From Maylandia zebra (lineage: Eukaryota; Chordata; Actinopteri; Cichliformes; Cichlidae), in assembly GCF_041146795.1 (NCBI RefSeq), contig NC_135187.1, positions 37,985,011 to 38,049,010 of the forward strand: a stretch of 64,000 nt of DNA, given 5' to 3'. The position numbers and the translations under genes were made by a program. The notes beneath the pieces were generated by a model. The model was not told where the DNA came from, did no database searches, and saw nothing but the letters and a program-made list of their open reading frames with translations. Below are positions 1 to 12,100 of the stretch, one piece after another; within the stretch, counting starts at the first letter, position 1; each line of letters opens with the position of its first letter.

Positions 1-17
1 CTGATAAGGGTTGCCAA

Positions 18-1583
18 TGTGTACAATATGATCCACAAGAGAAAACTAACACTTACAAATCTGTGCAGTAATTTGTGTGCAACTTTTCATTAGCACACAC
101 TTCAATCCACACACAAATACAAGCAATCTGACCACATGTAAAACTATTCTAAAAATTCATGCATCAGAACCTGAATACATTCTGATCATTTACACACAGT
201 TCATTAAGATCAGCTTCACAAATCCTATAATCCCACCTTTCAAAAACCTTTCTGTGTGTGTCAAAAACTACACGTAACATTTCTCTCACTTACTCAAAAA
301 ACCTTAAATACGTTTGGATGAATCCCCTGATACACACAGATCACATCGCATGCCCATGTGGGGTAAGCCTGCATCGGCTTCCCTTCATTGGCTTCCTGTT
401 AAATCCAGAATTCAAAATCCTGCTCCTCACATACAAGGTCTTAAATAATCAGGCCCCATCTTATCTTAATGACCTTGTAGTACCATATCACCCTATTAGA
501 GCACTTCGCTCTCGCTCTGCAGGCCTACTTGTTGTTCCTAGAGTATTTAAAAGTAGAATGGGAGGCAGAGCCTTCAGTTTTCAGGCCCCTCTTCTGTGGA
601 ACCAGCTTCCAGTTTGGATTCAGGAGACAGACACTATCTCTACTTTCAAGATTAGGCTTCAAACTTTCCTTTTTGCTAAAGCATATAGTTAGGGCTGGAC
701 CAGGTGACCCTGAATCCTCCCTTAGTTATGCTGCAATAGATGTAGGCTGCCGGGGATTCCCATGATGCACTGGGTGTTTCTACCTCACTCACTATGTGTT
801 AACAGACCTCTCTGTATTGAATCATATCTGTTATTAACCTCTGTCTCTCTTCCACAGCATGTCTTTATCCTGTCTTCCTTCTCTCACATCAACCAATCAC
901 AGCGGATGGCCCCGCCCCTCCCTGAGCCTGGTTCTGCCGGAGGTTTCTTCCTGTTAAAAGGGAGTTTTTCCTTCCCACTGTCGCCAAAGTGCTGCTCACA
1001 GGGGGTCATATGATTGTTGGGTTTTTCTCTGCATGTAGTATTGTAGGGTCGACCTTACCATATAAAGAACCTTGAGGCGACTGTTGTTGTGATTTGGGGC
1101 TGTGTAAATAAAACTGAACAGAACTGAATGAGCTGTTCTGTTTATTTAGAAAAAGACACGCAGGTCTACACTTGAAGCAGTTTTACACTGGGAGCTTGGT
1201 GCATCTCATATTTGTGGATCTGTGCCAAGCTGGCACGGCTAAATTCGTCTCAAAACCCCACGTTGGCGTGCGAGGTGATCTGTGCACATCAGGCGATTCC
1301 ACACATATGTAATGTTTTTAAATGAGTGAGAGAGATGTTACGTGTAGACATTTGTACACACAAAGGTTTTTGAAAAGTAAAATTATTGGATTCGTAAAGC
1401 TGAACTTAATAAACTGTGCATAAATAATCGTATTTATTCAGGTCTGGGTATACGCATTTGTAAAATGGTTTTCATGTGGTCAGATCGCTTCATATTTGTC
1501 TGTGGTGCCCCTGAAAAGTTGCACACAAATTATTGTACACATTTGTAAATGTTAGTTTACGCTTGTGGATCGTATTGTACACA
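18..1583. mobile_element. Long-inverted-repeat DNA element (foldback/MITE-like) split by an L2 LINE
   Basis: About 275 bp at 18-292 is repeated in inverted orientation at about 1310-1583. The outer ends read TGTGTACAATATGATCCAC on the left and, reverse-complemented, TGTGTACAATACGATCCAC on the right. Similarity runs inward to the shared block around ACACGTAACAT. The arms have diverged by substitutions and small indels, so the copy is old. Between them lie an L2 LINE fragment and about 180 bp of unique sequence. No transposase is visible, so the family is unassigned. Short ORFs in the arms are not genes. Confidence 0.7.
340..1128 (+). mobile_element. L2-type LINE, 3' fragment
   Basis: Translation at 400-690 gives the C-terminal reverse-transcriptase tail of a fish L2-type LINE ([20 protein letters not shown], then LLWNQLPVW). 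A non-coding 3' region follows and ends near CCTTGAGGCGACTGTTGTTG plus an AATAAAACTGAA-type tail. The same 3' sequence occurs in this window at 18.4-19.0 kb (reverse) and 56.5-58.9 kb. The copy is 5'-truncated, as usual for LINEs, and was inserted between the arms of the surrounding inverted-repeat element. Confidence 0.85.
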
Positions 1584-2723
1584 GAAGCAAATTTCTCTCC
1601 ATACAGTGAAGATATAGAAAAGCAGCTCACACAAGCCCACCTCAGTGAACCAAACTATATTCAGAGCCTTGGCTCATATGTTCAGCATTCGCTGTAAATC
1701 TGGTGAACAGCTCAGAAAAGACAAATATGAAGCTAATCTAAATGTCCAGTATTTAACCCGCTGGGCTCAGGTACATGTCAAATATGGACGAGTTCAGAAT
1801 TAAGAGCAGCAAATAAATTAGAAAACTACATTTTAAAAAAACAATATGCTGTATTATATACATTTAACTCTGCGAGCAGACAGCATTTAATGGCCTCTTT
1901 CTGCTGTCACCTTTTCCAAACTGATGCCTTGCAGTCAGAAAGTCCCACATGCTGCTGGGGAGAGTCAGCACTCCTCTGATGTATTCAGAACCAATCACAT
2001 TGCTACTAATGACTACTTTTGGAATGATTTAAAGTTCTACGAAGTAACAGGAAGTAATGCGACTGTTATAGAGCTGTGAAGCTCTTCTGGGTGCACTGTG
2101 GAATCTGCAGACATAACTTTTCTGGAAAAAGGAAAATCGATTTTACAAGTTTTATTTTTCTTTTCTAAATAATCCTTTCAAACCTCCACATCATGGGGTT
2201 GATGCGCATCACCTAGATGATGACCATAAAGGAGCCCAACCTGCCAGCACAACTCAATAAAACCAAACAAAGGAAAGAATAAAGTTCAAAGCTCAGAGCT
2301 TATTTTCCTAGTGTGTTAGGTCGGCAGATAAGGCTGAGCAGTGATGTCATGCACACCGAGTGGAGCTGATTGGAAAAACGCTGAAACTGTCATTTGATTT
2401 CAGTTAGAATCACAATTTGAACGTGTTGCCAGTCTATGCTTCATATTTAAGTTGGCACAATAGCAAACACGCTTTGAGGTCGGCAAAGTATTTTCCACGA
2501 GCCCGTGACGTGGCCATGACTTTCCCCGAGAGGAGCAGCAGCACAGAGGCTGCCGTCGTGCGGCAGCAGCTGGGACTTTCAGACTCGGGCTGAAGCCCGG
2601 TTGTCAGGCCTGAACCTCAGTGATGAAACTAAACTAAAACAAGAGTGCAGTTTGTTTGTTTTTAATGTGTCATTGTCGTGGCGCCAAAGAGCCCTCAGAC
2701 CACACAATCAGCCCTGCTTTTTG
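1584..2723. other. Non-coding; probable ppp1r11 3' UTR and downstream DNA
   Basis: No coding exon is recognisable here. The part nearest 2723 should be the 3' UTR of the minus-strand gene ppp1r11. Candidate minus-strand poly(A) hexamers are ATTAAA (complement of 2661-2666) and AATAAA (complement of 2151-2156). I see nothing else in this stretch. Confidence 0.5.
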
Positions 2724-5430
2724 TTAGTGTGAGTGCGACCCCCCAGAGTTTGGGGGTACTGTAGTCCCCCCACCCCCCGTCTGTCCATGGCCTCTCCTGC
2801 CGTGGCCCAGGATACAGTGAGCGCTGCCGCAGCCTTCGTCGTCGTCGTCTCCCTCGCTCTCGGAGGAAGATTCTCCAAACTGTCGGGGCTTCTCGTAAAT
2901 GCAGCAGCCTGAAACACAACAAGCAGCTCATGATGCCACAGGCTCACATGAAGCTCCAAGTTCGTCATTTCAAAATTAAAAATACTTTCACTTCAGAAAC
3001 AGTAACTGCAGGAGCGTGTGATTAAACACATACTGTGTCTTTGATGTAGTAAGTGTGCAGAAGGCGGATGCTGAGGCAGGAGTCCGTGGTCTACTCAGGG
3101 CTTTAGCTGCATTTTAGTGCATGTTACACATGTGCACGGTACTGAGAAAGATTAAGGCTATTAAAATTAATTAGCTGAGCCTCGATTATGTCATGGGGAA
3201 AGTAATGAGATGCAATGCACCGTGACACGCTGAAGCACGTTCGGTACAGCTACTACTTGTTGTAATTACTTCATGCGTGTCATATACTGCAGTTAAACAG
3301 GAAAACCACGTGTACTGTACAGTCACTCGTGGTGCGCAGGTGTATATGGTCCAGGCTTTATAAATAAGTGTGCATCATTTGACTGAGTACAGTCTCTGCT
3401 GTGGACACACAGTTTCAACCATGCTGAGGGGAAATTAATGATACAAAAATAAATAAATAAAAAGAATCATATGGAAAGCAGGGGTGCAGCGCGGCAGTAC
3501 TAACGGTGCTGGGCAGCATAGCCAGTGTACTTTGTTGTCATTTCAAACTGGTTTTTCTTTTTCTTGCTTTCTTTCCTGATAATAAAACCACACAGTTCAG
3601 AGGAAAACGTCCAAATCGAGTTTCTTTCCAGGACAAACTTCATGAAACAGCTTTTTCAGGACTGACTCTGCAGCCCGGTGCCAAATATTCCATTGTTCCA
3701 CACTCAGCATAAGAGTAAAATATCAGCTGTGTTGTTTTTGTGATTTAGTTTTAATTGTTTTATGATGACTTTCAATTATTTCATATTCTGCAGAATCCCA
3801 ACAGACGAGCCACTGGACGCCCACAGAAAATCCCACTGATAACAACAACCCCACTGTGAAACATAAAATATACCACAGTGCAAGTTTTGGCACTGAACCT
3901 AAACAGTAAAAGAAAAAGTGCATCCAATACGTTTGCATTTGTTCCTCCTAAAATGTGACAGAGCAAAACACTGAAAACTGGTGGCAGACATATTTGAAAT
4001 GCTTAATTACATTTCTCAGCCTGTGTGCTACGGAGAAAGATAAACTCACACTTTGAAGACCTTCTTCCCAAATGCTCGTTGTCGACAGTGTCACTGGACC
4101 ACTCTACCTTCTTCTCAGTCTTCCTCTTCCTCAACTTGATTGTCAAGCTTCTTCCCTCCTGTAACATGTAAGAGGTCTACTGTGAGACATCGCAAACAAA
4201 CCACAGTGTGAACTGTGAATCCTGCAGTCACACTCAATGACATCTATCATTTGTAGGACCTTCTTGTTGTCTCTATGGCGTCATGGGCATGCTATTGTTT
4301 CCTGCTCTCTGAAAAGTAAAACATGTCCTTGCTCAGGTGATGGAGCAGGTCACCTACTAATCAGAGGGTTGGTGGTTTGATCCCTGTCTGCTGCAGATAC
4401 TAACCCCAAGGACTTATTCCTCTGATGTATCAGACTCTAAATGTGTATGGATGTTAGACAGATACAAGTGCTAATTGGCTAAGTTGTGGAAAGTGCTTTG
4501 AATGCTCAGAGCAGAAGCGTCTATATAAGAACCAGTCTATGTACCATGACCATCAGTTAGGCAAATTCTGACAATATAAGGAATAAATTGCAACTATTGA
4601 AATACTTCTAATTATGACAACATCTGCAGTAAACAGTCTGCATCAGTAGGACTACGAAGATTTGTGTAAAATGATACACAAAGTATGTTGTAGCCAAACA
4701 CGAGTATGCCTCTTAATATCCTTTAAGACGTCTTCTTATTTAAAAGTCAAACATGACTATGCACATATTTAAAAAGAAATAAAAAATGCGCAACAAATTT
4801 TAAAAAAAGTCAAGCCGTGAGGGTTGGGAGGGGTTAATAACAAACTATTAAAGAGCACCTGCCTCAGAAATGACACAAAGCTGGGGTTACCGGGCATGTA
4901 TGCTAGCAGAGACCATCCCTTTGCCCCGTGGTGCCTGCAGATGGGCCTGTCTGCGCTGCATCTAAACCCATTCTAAGTTAATGGAGGTCTGACTGTTTAT
5001 CTGAGCAGGACAACTTGAAATATGATTTGAACAGAGTGTATTTAACATGTAAACCGGATGCTCCTGCTGCTTTAGACATTATGCAACAATACTACAGATT
5101 CGGGTTGTTAATTGAAAGCTGTTTAACTTTCACACAGCAACGCGGAGCTATTCAGCACTTAGCCCGCTATCGGCTTTCCCTAATGCTACCGCGCTACTAG
5201 CAGCCCTGTCATTTAAATAAGCCTAACGTAACTAACATATCAGGCCTCACGACGCTTCCCCCGTAATAACATAAACGCTGTATCTTTAATGTACACTGTC
5301 ACTGGCTGCCAGAGCGGTCCAACTGTCTCAGGAACAGCTGTCCATCGTTTACCTGCTGGGGCGGCGGCGGCGTGCTCGTCTGAACGGTCTCCGTTATGGT
5401 CTCACTGGATGTTCCTGGAACCTCCGCCAT
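2724..5430 (-). CDS. ppp1r11: Protein phosphatase 1 regulatory inhibitor subunit 11 (3 coding exons, complete)
   Basis: Exons (minus strand) are 5353-5430, 4050-4158 and 2724-2908, joined by GT-AG introns into 372 nt, or 123 aa. The start is [19 protein letters not shown]; human PPP1R11 starts MAEAG and has the same ETVTET run. Exon 2 carries the family core [11 protein letters not shown] and [20 protein letters not shown], which includes the PP1-binding KVEW-type motif. Exon 3 adds the cysteine run CCCIYEKPR, an acidic stretch ([10 protein letters not shown]) and a His/Gly-rich tail ending GGSHSH. The family inhibits PP1 and has been described as a RING-like E3 ligase. The gene lies head to head with vars2. 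Its first intron holds a SINE-like repeat. Length matches the family (human about 126 aa). Confidence 0.95.
4310..4545 (+). repeat. SINE-like repeat in ppp1r11 intron 1
   Basis: The stretch begins with a tRNA-promoter-like part (TGATGGAGCAGGTCACC, then GGTGGTTTGATCCC, a B-box-like GTTTGATCC). It continues through AACCCCAAGGACTTATTC and ends AAGCGTCTATATAAGAACC. The same body occurs at 35.39-35.61 kb and, reversed, near 53.0 kb. I read it as a tRNA-derived fish SINE; family name not assigned. Confidence 0.6.
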
Positions 5431-6113
5431 CCCTGCAGCTGCTTTGCTAACGCTACCGTTAACTAGCTTAAAGATCCAAAAGAAACGAAGCAGAGCGTCA
5501 ACAATGAGCGACACCGCGTTAGTCGACAGCTAACCGACTAACCTTCCGCTCTTTAACTCCAAAAATCGCACTGAATGGAAAAATGTCAACCCACAGTTAC
5601 GAGGTGTGGGACAGCGGTGGCTACAGTCAAAGCACAAAACGCGTTAGCCAGGGTCGGAACGGAAACGTACGGCTCCTCGTTACAACTATCAGCTATGGGA
5701 ACCATCATCACCCACAAAAAATAATCACATGACAGTAGTCGCTGGGCTACATCATTATATTATGTGTGGAATTTAAATGGTTTAGATAGTTAACTGGATA
5801 GAAAACTCTGTTTCCACAATTTATTTTATTTTTAAACTCGGGAAGGATGTTCCGGTTCCTCTTAGCTTTAACTTGAAACGCTGTGGGGAAGATATTTCCA
5901 GACGGACCAAGTGCGTTTCCTGTTGTCCGTGAAGATATAATATCCCGTCAACAAACAGCACCAAACCATACTGGAACATCGTTTTGTCACGGATTTAATT
6001 TTGTGTAAAGCTTCCATACAAACGTCTCTCCTCAGGTTGGCAGGGACAAAGTAGTGACGTTACACGGCTGTGGCTGGCATGCGTGGGCATTCTAGCGTGT
6101 AAAGTTACCGAGG
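5431..6113. promoter_or_regulatory. Bidirectional promoter interval, ppp1r11 / vars2
   Basis: The two start codons point away from each other with 683 bp between them, and no repeat is recognisable in this stretch. It should contain both transcription start regions and 5' UTRs. CpGs are scattered around 5520-5700 and 5830-6000. I did not identify specific transcription-factor sites, and a TATA box is not evident. A possible vars2 splice acceptor (CTCCTCAG) at about 6027-6034 hints at an upstream non-coding exon. Confidence 0.6.
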
Positions 6114-9100
6114 ATGTGGAGGACAGGTCCTGGTCCGAGTCTGAGGAGGGCAGCCAGACTCTGTTCCAGCACCCCACCTAAAGCTTCTCACACAAACAAA
6201 CTTCGACCCCACGCCGAGAAGCAGAGGCGCAGACGAGTGCGGGAGGAGGGCATCCTATCGAGTCAGCATGGTGTAAGTTAGAGGGAGGCAAAGCACTAAG
6301 GCTAAAGCTCTCTGCCAAATCCCCCAAGGAAAGAGTACTAGTGCGTTTGTGTGTATTTTTACAGATATACTGGCATCGTTGTATCGATAATAATAATGTA
6401 ATAGTTTAATGCTGCACTCATTAGTTACCTCTGCCTCCCATTCTACTTTTAAATACTCTAGGAACAACAAGTAGGCCTGCAGAGCGAGAGCGAAGTGCTC
6501 TAATAGGGTGATATGGTACTACAAGGTCATTAAGATAAGATGGGGCCTGATTATTTAAGACCTTGTATGTGAGCAGCAGGATTTTGAATTCTGGATTTAA
6601 CAGGAAGCCAAAACAGGAGAAATATGCTCTCTCTTTCTAGTCCCTGTCAGGACTCTTGCTGCAGCATTTTGGATCAGCTGAAGGCTTTTCAGGGAGTTTT
6701 TAGGACTTCCTGATAATAATGAATTACAGTCGTCCAGCCTGGAAGTAATAAATGCATGAACTAGTTTTTCAGCGTCACTCTGAGACAGGATATTTCTAAC
6801 TTTAGAGATGTTGCACAAATGGAAGAAAGCAGTCTGACATATTTGTTTAATATGTGAGTTGAAGGACATGTCCTGGTCAAAAATGACTCCAAGGTTCCTC
6901 ACAGCGTTACTGGAGGCCAAGGTAATGCCATTCAGAGTAAGAATCTGCTTAGATACCATATTTCTAAGATTTTCAGGGCCGAGTACAATAACCTCAGTTT
7001 GATCTGAATTAAGAAGCAGAAAGTTAGAGGCCATCCAGGTCTTTATGTCTTTAAATGATGCTTTCATTTATTAAAGTTATTCAAACCTGCACAGCCATGT
7101 GTGAAATCAGTGGCTGCTTGTGCTGGAAAATCTGTCCAATGTGTCTGAATGGAAACAATCATGCAAAGCAGAGTGGGCTAAAATTCCTCCACAGTGATGT
7201 GAAAGAGTCCTTGGCTGTTAACTCAAACACTCGATTGGACGTCTTGAGGGTAGCACTACCAGTTATTGGGTTTAGGGGACAATTACTTTACACACTGTTG
7301 TGTTTCAACCGTGTTGACTTGTGACTTGTTCAGTGCTGTGCTAATGCACTCCATGATGTCATAAATATAGTTATGAGAGATACGATAGCTGAAGCTGCCA
7401 GTCAGACACGCTCTGATGTTTCTGTTTGCAGAGTGCTGAAGGTAAAGCAGTAAAGTGGAGTGAGAAGCAGAAGATTGCTTACACTGCTCCTACACCTCCT
7501 GGGGCAAAGAAAGGTGACTCTCCTGTAACCTCTGCTGGCTCGGCTGTCTCTTCTCCTCACAGGCTCTGAAAGTCCTTCTTCTTTTTCCCTGCAGACACTA
7601 GCTTACCGTTCCCATCGTGTTACAGTCCAGAGTATGTGGAGTCCAGCTGGTATCAGTGGTGGGAGAAAGAGGGATTCTTCAGTCCTGAGCAACATGTAAA
7701 CATGTGAACTTGTTAAATCATTACTGTTGCAGTTAAAATGAATTCACTTTAATGCAGTTTTTTTGCAGTTTCTATGAAACAAACTGAGTAAGTGGTTAAT
7801 CAGCTAAGCTTTAATACTAATGCTAATAATAGCAAATAAATACTTTTTATTTAGTGATGCAGAAAATGGATGAACTGTTTGAGAGCACTGATCAGAAAAC
7901 ATACATTTGTATTTGTCACAGACAGTTACTTCTACTTTGGTCATATTTTCAGGCGTCCAAAGTGACCTTTATGTCCTTTCTGACCTTGTCCTGCCAGCAG
8001 TGCGCTCTTTATTTGCTGTAAAGCAGTTTGTTTTTTCTACAATAATTATTTTTATTGTAGAAAAAATATTGCTTTGCTTCTTCTGTTCCTTTGACAGGAG
8101 AAGGCAGGTTGCTGTGATGTCCTCCTGTGTTGTTTTTGTTTTTCTCTCGGCAGGTGATGAAGCAGATTTTCAGTGGGTTTTTTTCTCCCTCCCTCTTCAT
8201 CTCGAGTTTTTCCTCCTCTTCTCCCCAACTTCTCTGTCCCTCATCTTTCCCGTCCCTCAGTCCTGTCCGTTCTAATTGCAATAACTTAAAATAAATAAAT
8301 AATAATAATAAAGGTCGAATAAAATATGACAATCATGTGGTAAAAGCCATAACGATCTATTTGGGAAAATAAATCTGTTGTGCATTTTTCTGGGCCTTCA
8401 GAGGATCATTGTGATTGTGAAAACAGAAAAGTGCGTCTTCCTGAGATGTGATCACACTGCAAGCCTGACCACCTCAGATTTGGTCAGAGTGATCTGATTG
8501 TATTCAAGTTATCCAGGTAAAGGTGGCACGACGAGGAGCAAAAGAGACTTCACTCAGTCTCAAAGGTCCACCTTAATGTTCAGTTTCATTTGAATCTGAA
8601 CATGTTTTTTTAATCCTTAGAAGTCAAGTCAATATTTTCAATAATTACAAAGTATACGTTACTAAAGCACGAGCAACAGCACTACGAGATATTTGATTAC
8701 AGCAAAGGAAAAAGTTGTTCTGTAGAGCGAGTGTGCACACATGCACGCCAGTAACGTGTTTCCCTTCCTGCTCTCAGGAACGGCTGCCCCACGCTGGGGA
8801 TCGGACCTTCTCTCTGTGTATTCCTCCACCAAACGTGACTGGTACTCTGCACCTGGGCCACGCTCTGACAGTAGCTGTAGAGGATGCGCTGGTTCGATGG
8901 TAACTATCAACAGCAGAGCAGCATGTTGTCTTTGTTCTCTGAGCTCACGTGTTGATGGTTTGTATCCATCAGGAGACGGATGCAGGGCTGCAGAGTGCTG
9001 TGGGTGCCTGGATGTGACCATGCAGGTATCGCAACGCAGGTACGCGTGATGACGGTTTGGCTCACATGTTCTCAGGTGTCCCTCAGAGTAACATCAAAAT

Positions 9101-12100
9101 ATGGAAACACATTTGTATCATGATTGTGGCACATGCTCAGTGCTGAGAGTGTCGATGTGCTCGTGTTTTAGACGGTGGTGGAGAGGAGACTGCTGAGGCA
9201 AACAGGGAAGCACAGACGAGACTTTACGAGGGACGAGTTTCTGGAGGAGGTGTGGAAGTGGAAGAATGAGTGAGTCTTCACATCTGGACTTCTGAGCACA
9301 TCTGCTGTGTGGCCTGCACGGTTTTTTTTTCTGAGTTTTGAGCCTCTGTTGCAGGAAAGGAGACGAGATCTACCACCAGCTGAGGAAGCTTGGAGCTTCT
9401 CTGGACTGGAGCAGAGCCTGTTTCACCATGGACCCAGTAAGAGTGGAGTCACACATGTTCCTTACTCTGCGATTCAACGTGTTGATGGAGTTTTACGTAT
9501 GAAACCATCCCAGAAAGATGATCTCAACCATCCTAACGAGCTGATTTATGAAACTGTACAAATAACTGCAGCAGCGGTACAAAGAGAGACGAATATGAAA
9601 CTGTGGTGCGATGTAAGCACATACACACGATGGGTAGAGATGATAAGTCATTCCCAGCGTCCCTGTTTCCAGTAAGGCAGATTTATTTATTTGTAGCCAT
9701 CTCTGCCTCCTCACCACGGCACACGCAGGCTCGTCTAAACGAGAAATCGCACCATCCTGTGGCCTCTCCAGGAAAATGAAAGTGCCGTAAGAATTGCAGA
9801 GTGAAACACTGAAGCTGAGCTGTAAAGCTGCAGTGGTGAATGGGGCAAAGCACCTTCAACTGTTTATCCTGCTTTTGTGATTTGATTTCAGGGTTTTAGC
9901 AGAGCTGTAACTGCAGCGTTTGTCCGACTGTGTGACTCTGGTCTAATTTATCGCTCAGAGGGTTTGGTCAGCTGGAGCTGTGCCCTGGAATCTGCCATCT
10001 CTGACATAGAGGTGAGACAGCTTTACATAAATGGATAGCAAATGCAACAAGTGGACAGAATAATAGAGACAGTAATGTGTCTTCTCCCCAACCTAAAGTT
10101 ACTCGTATCCAGGGGTCCAGACAGCTTTCAGATTGATTAACAACTTGTATATAAGTGGCTTTTTTATATAAGAACGTGTACAAGGTTTGACTTTGCTTGT
10201 TCCTTAGCACATGGACGTTAATGTCATATCTAAAACTAAAGGTTATGGGAAGAACTCAGAGACCATGTGTGTGCTGAAAACGGTACCAAACCTGCTCTTT
10301 GCCTCCACGTGAACAATAAAACCTTCAGCATGTGTTTGCATGTCTAATGCTACAGTCTGATAATGTGGAGCTCACATGAGCACTCGCTGTACGCTTTTTA
10401 GATGAGCTACAGAGCAGAGTGTGCCTCTGATATAATATCACTTGAACTCATCATCAGGTGGACTCGAAGGAGCTCTCCGGCCGGACCATGTTGTCTGTTC
10501 CTGGCTATGAACACAAGGTGGAGTTTGGATCGATGCTGAGCTTTGCGTACCCCGTAGAAGGCCACGGTGCGTGTCGGGACCATCCTGGGACATGGTGTGT
10601 CCTGTGTTTTGTACATTGATCCTCTTCTCTGTATTTTAGACACCGAGGTGGTGGTGTCCACCACCCGTCCAGAGACTATGCTGGGAGACGTGGCCATAGC
10701 TGTTCACCCTGATGATCCTCGATACCAGGCCAGTTGTTTATGTTAGATACTCTGGGAGTGTCTCAGTGGGAGTGTTTGACAATATTTCAGGACAATAAAC
10801 AGTACAGATCTCCTACACCGCTCAGTGTGTTGTAACATCAGTGAGCTGAAAACACGACGACTGATTTAAATGACCTCCTCAACATGTCCTGAAGGTCTCC
10901 AGAGGCCTGCTAATGAACTAATCGTGTGATTCAGGTGTGTTGACCCAGGGTGAGCTCTAAACCTGCAGGACGCCGGCCCTCGAGGCCTGGGGTTGGACAC
11001 CCCTGCACTACAGCATCAGGAAGCCTGGAGGCCAAATGGATGAACTGCAGGCTGGAAGAGTGGATACCACGTGAGCAGCGTGACGCTTGTTTAACGGAGC
11101 GTGTCTTTGCTTCTTCCAGACTGTTCATGGGAAGCACTGCAGACATCCTTTCACCGACAGACTGTTACCCATCATCACTGATTCTATGGTGGACGTGGAG
11201 CTTGGAACTGGTGACGACCACACCTGACACCTGACGTGACACTGTTCCTGTGGATGTGTTCAGCCCTCTGACCCGTGGTATCCGCCCACTTCCTGTTTGT
11301 CTTTTGCAGGTGCAGTGAAGGTGACTCCTGCTCATGACCACACAGACTTTGTCCTCTCACAGAGACACTCACTTCCACGCCTGACTGTGATTGCTGGCGA
11401 TGGGACGATGACAGGGTCCTGTGGACAGTGGCTGGAGGTGCTGTGTTACCTGTTTGTATACGTGTGTGAGTTTGTTGTGTGTCTTTGGGTTTCACTGTTC
11501 TTTTTCTTTGTGAAGGGAGTGAAGCGTTTTGATGCCAGACAGCTGGTTGTGGATGCTCTGGTTGAGAAAAGACTGTTCAGAGGAAGAAAAGCTCATGCCA
11601 TGAGTTTACCCGTCTGCAGGTACAGCAGCGCATGCACGCTCAACGTCTGAGTGTTTGCTCTAAAGGAACTGGATGGACCGTGTTGTGTGCAGAGTCTTTT
11701 CATTAGAGCGTTTTGTGCCAGCTGACACCATAGTACAGAGTTTGAACTGGTTTTTGTGTCGGTGCATCGATTAAAGGGAAAACCTGAATGCTTGATCCCT
11801 CGCAGTGACCAGCTCAGAGGGCTCGGTTTTGCTTTTGGGGAATTTTGCCGTCGTGGGTTAGCTCCACTTGTCCCCTCGGAGCAGAGGTCGGTAATTAATT
11901 TCCCACAAAGCCACATGAGAAGCTGGGACTGCTGTGAGGGGCGCACGAATATATCCTGATCTCTTTATATGAAGCTTATTAGCCCTCAGTCTCTCACGTG
12001 GTCCCGGACCCCAAATCAGTACAAAGCTGTCTATATGAGAACCGGTTAGTTATGTCTATAACTTCTGTTCCCTGAAGGAGAGGAACGAGGTACAACACAT

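Noticed and set aside
3506-3966. ORFs in ppp1r11 intron 2
   Set aside because: No recognisable domain. The flanking exons splice together in frame to the full-length family protein.
8009-8332. Charged minus-strand ORF of 107 codons in vars2 intron 3
   Set aside because: Low-complexity purine-rich sequence, antisense to a polypyrimidine-rich intron; no homology recognised.
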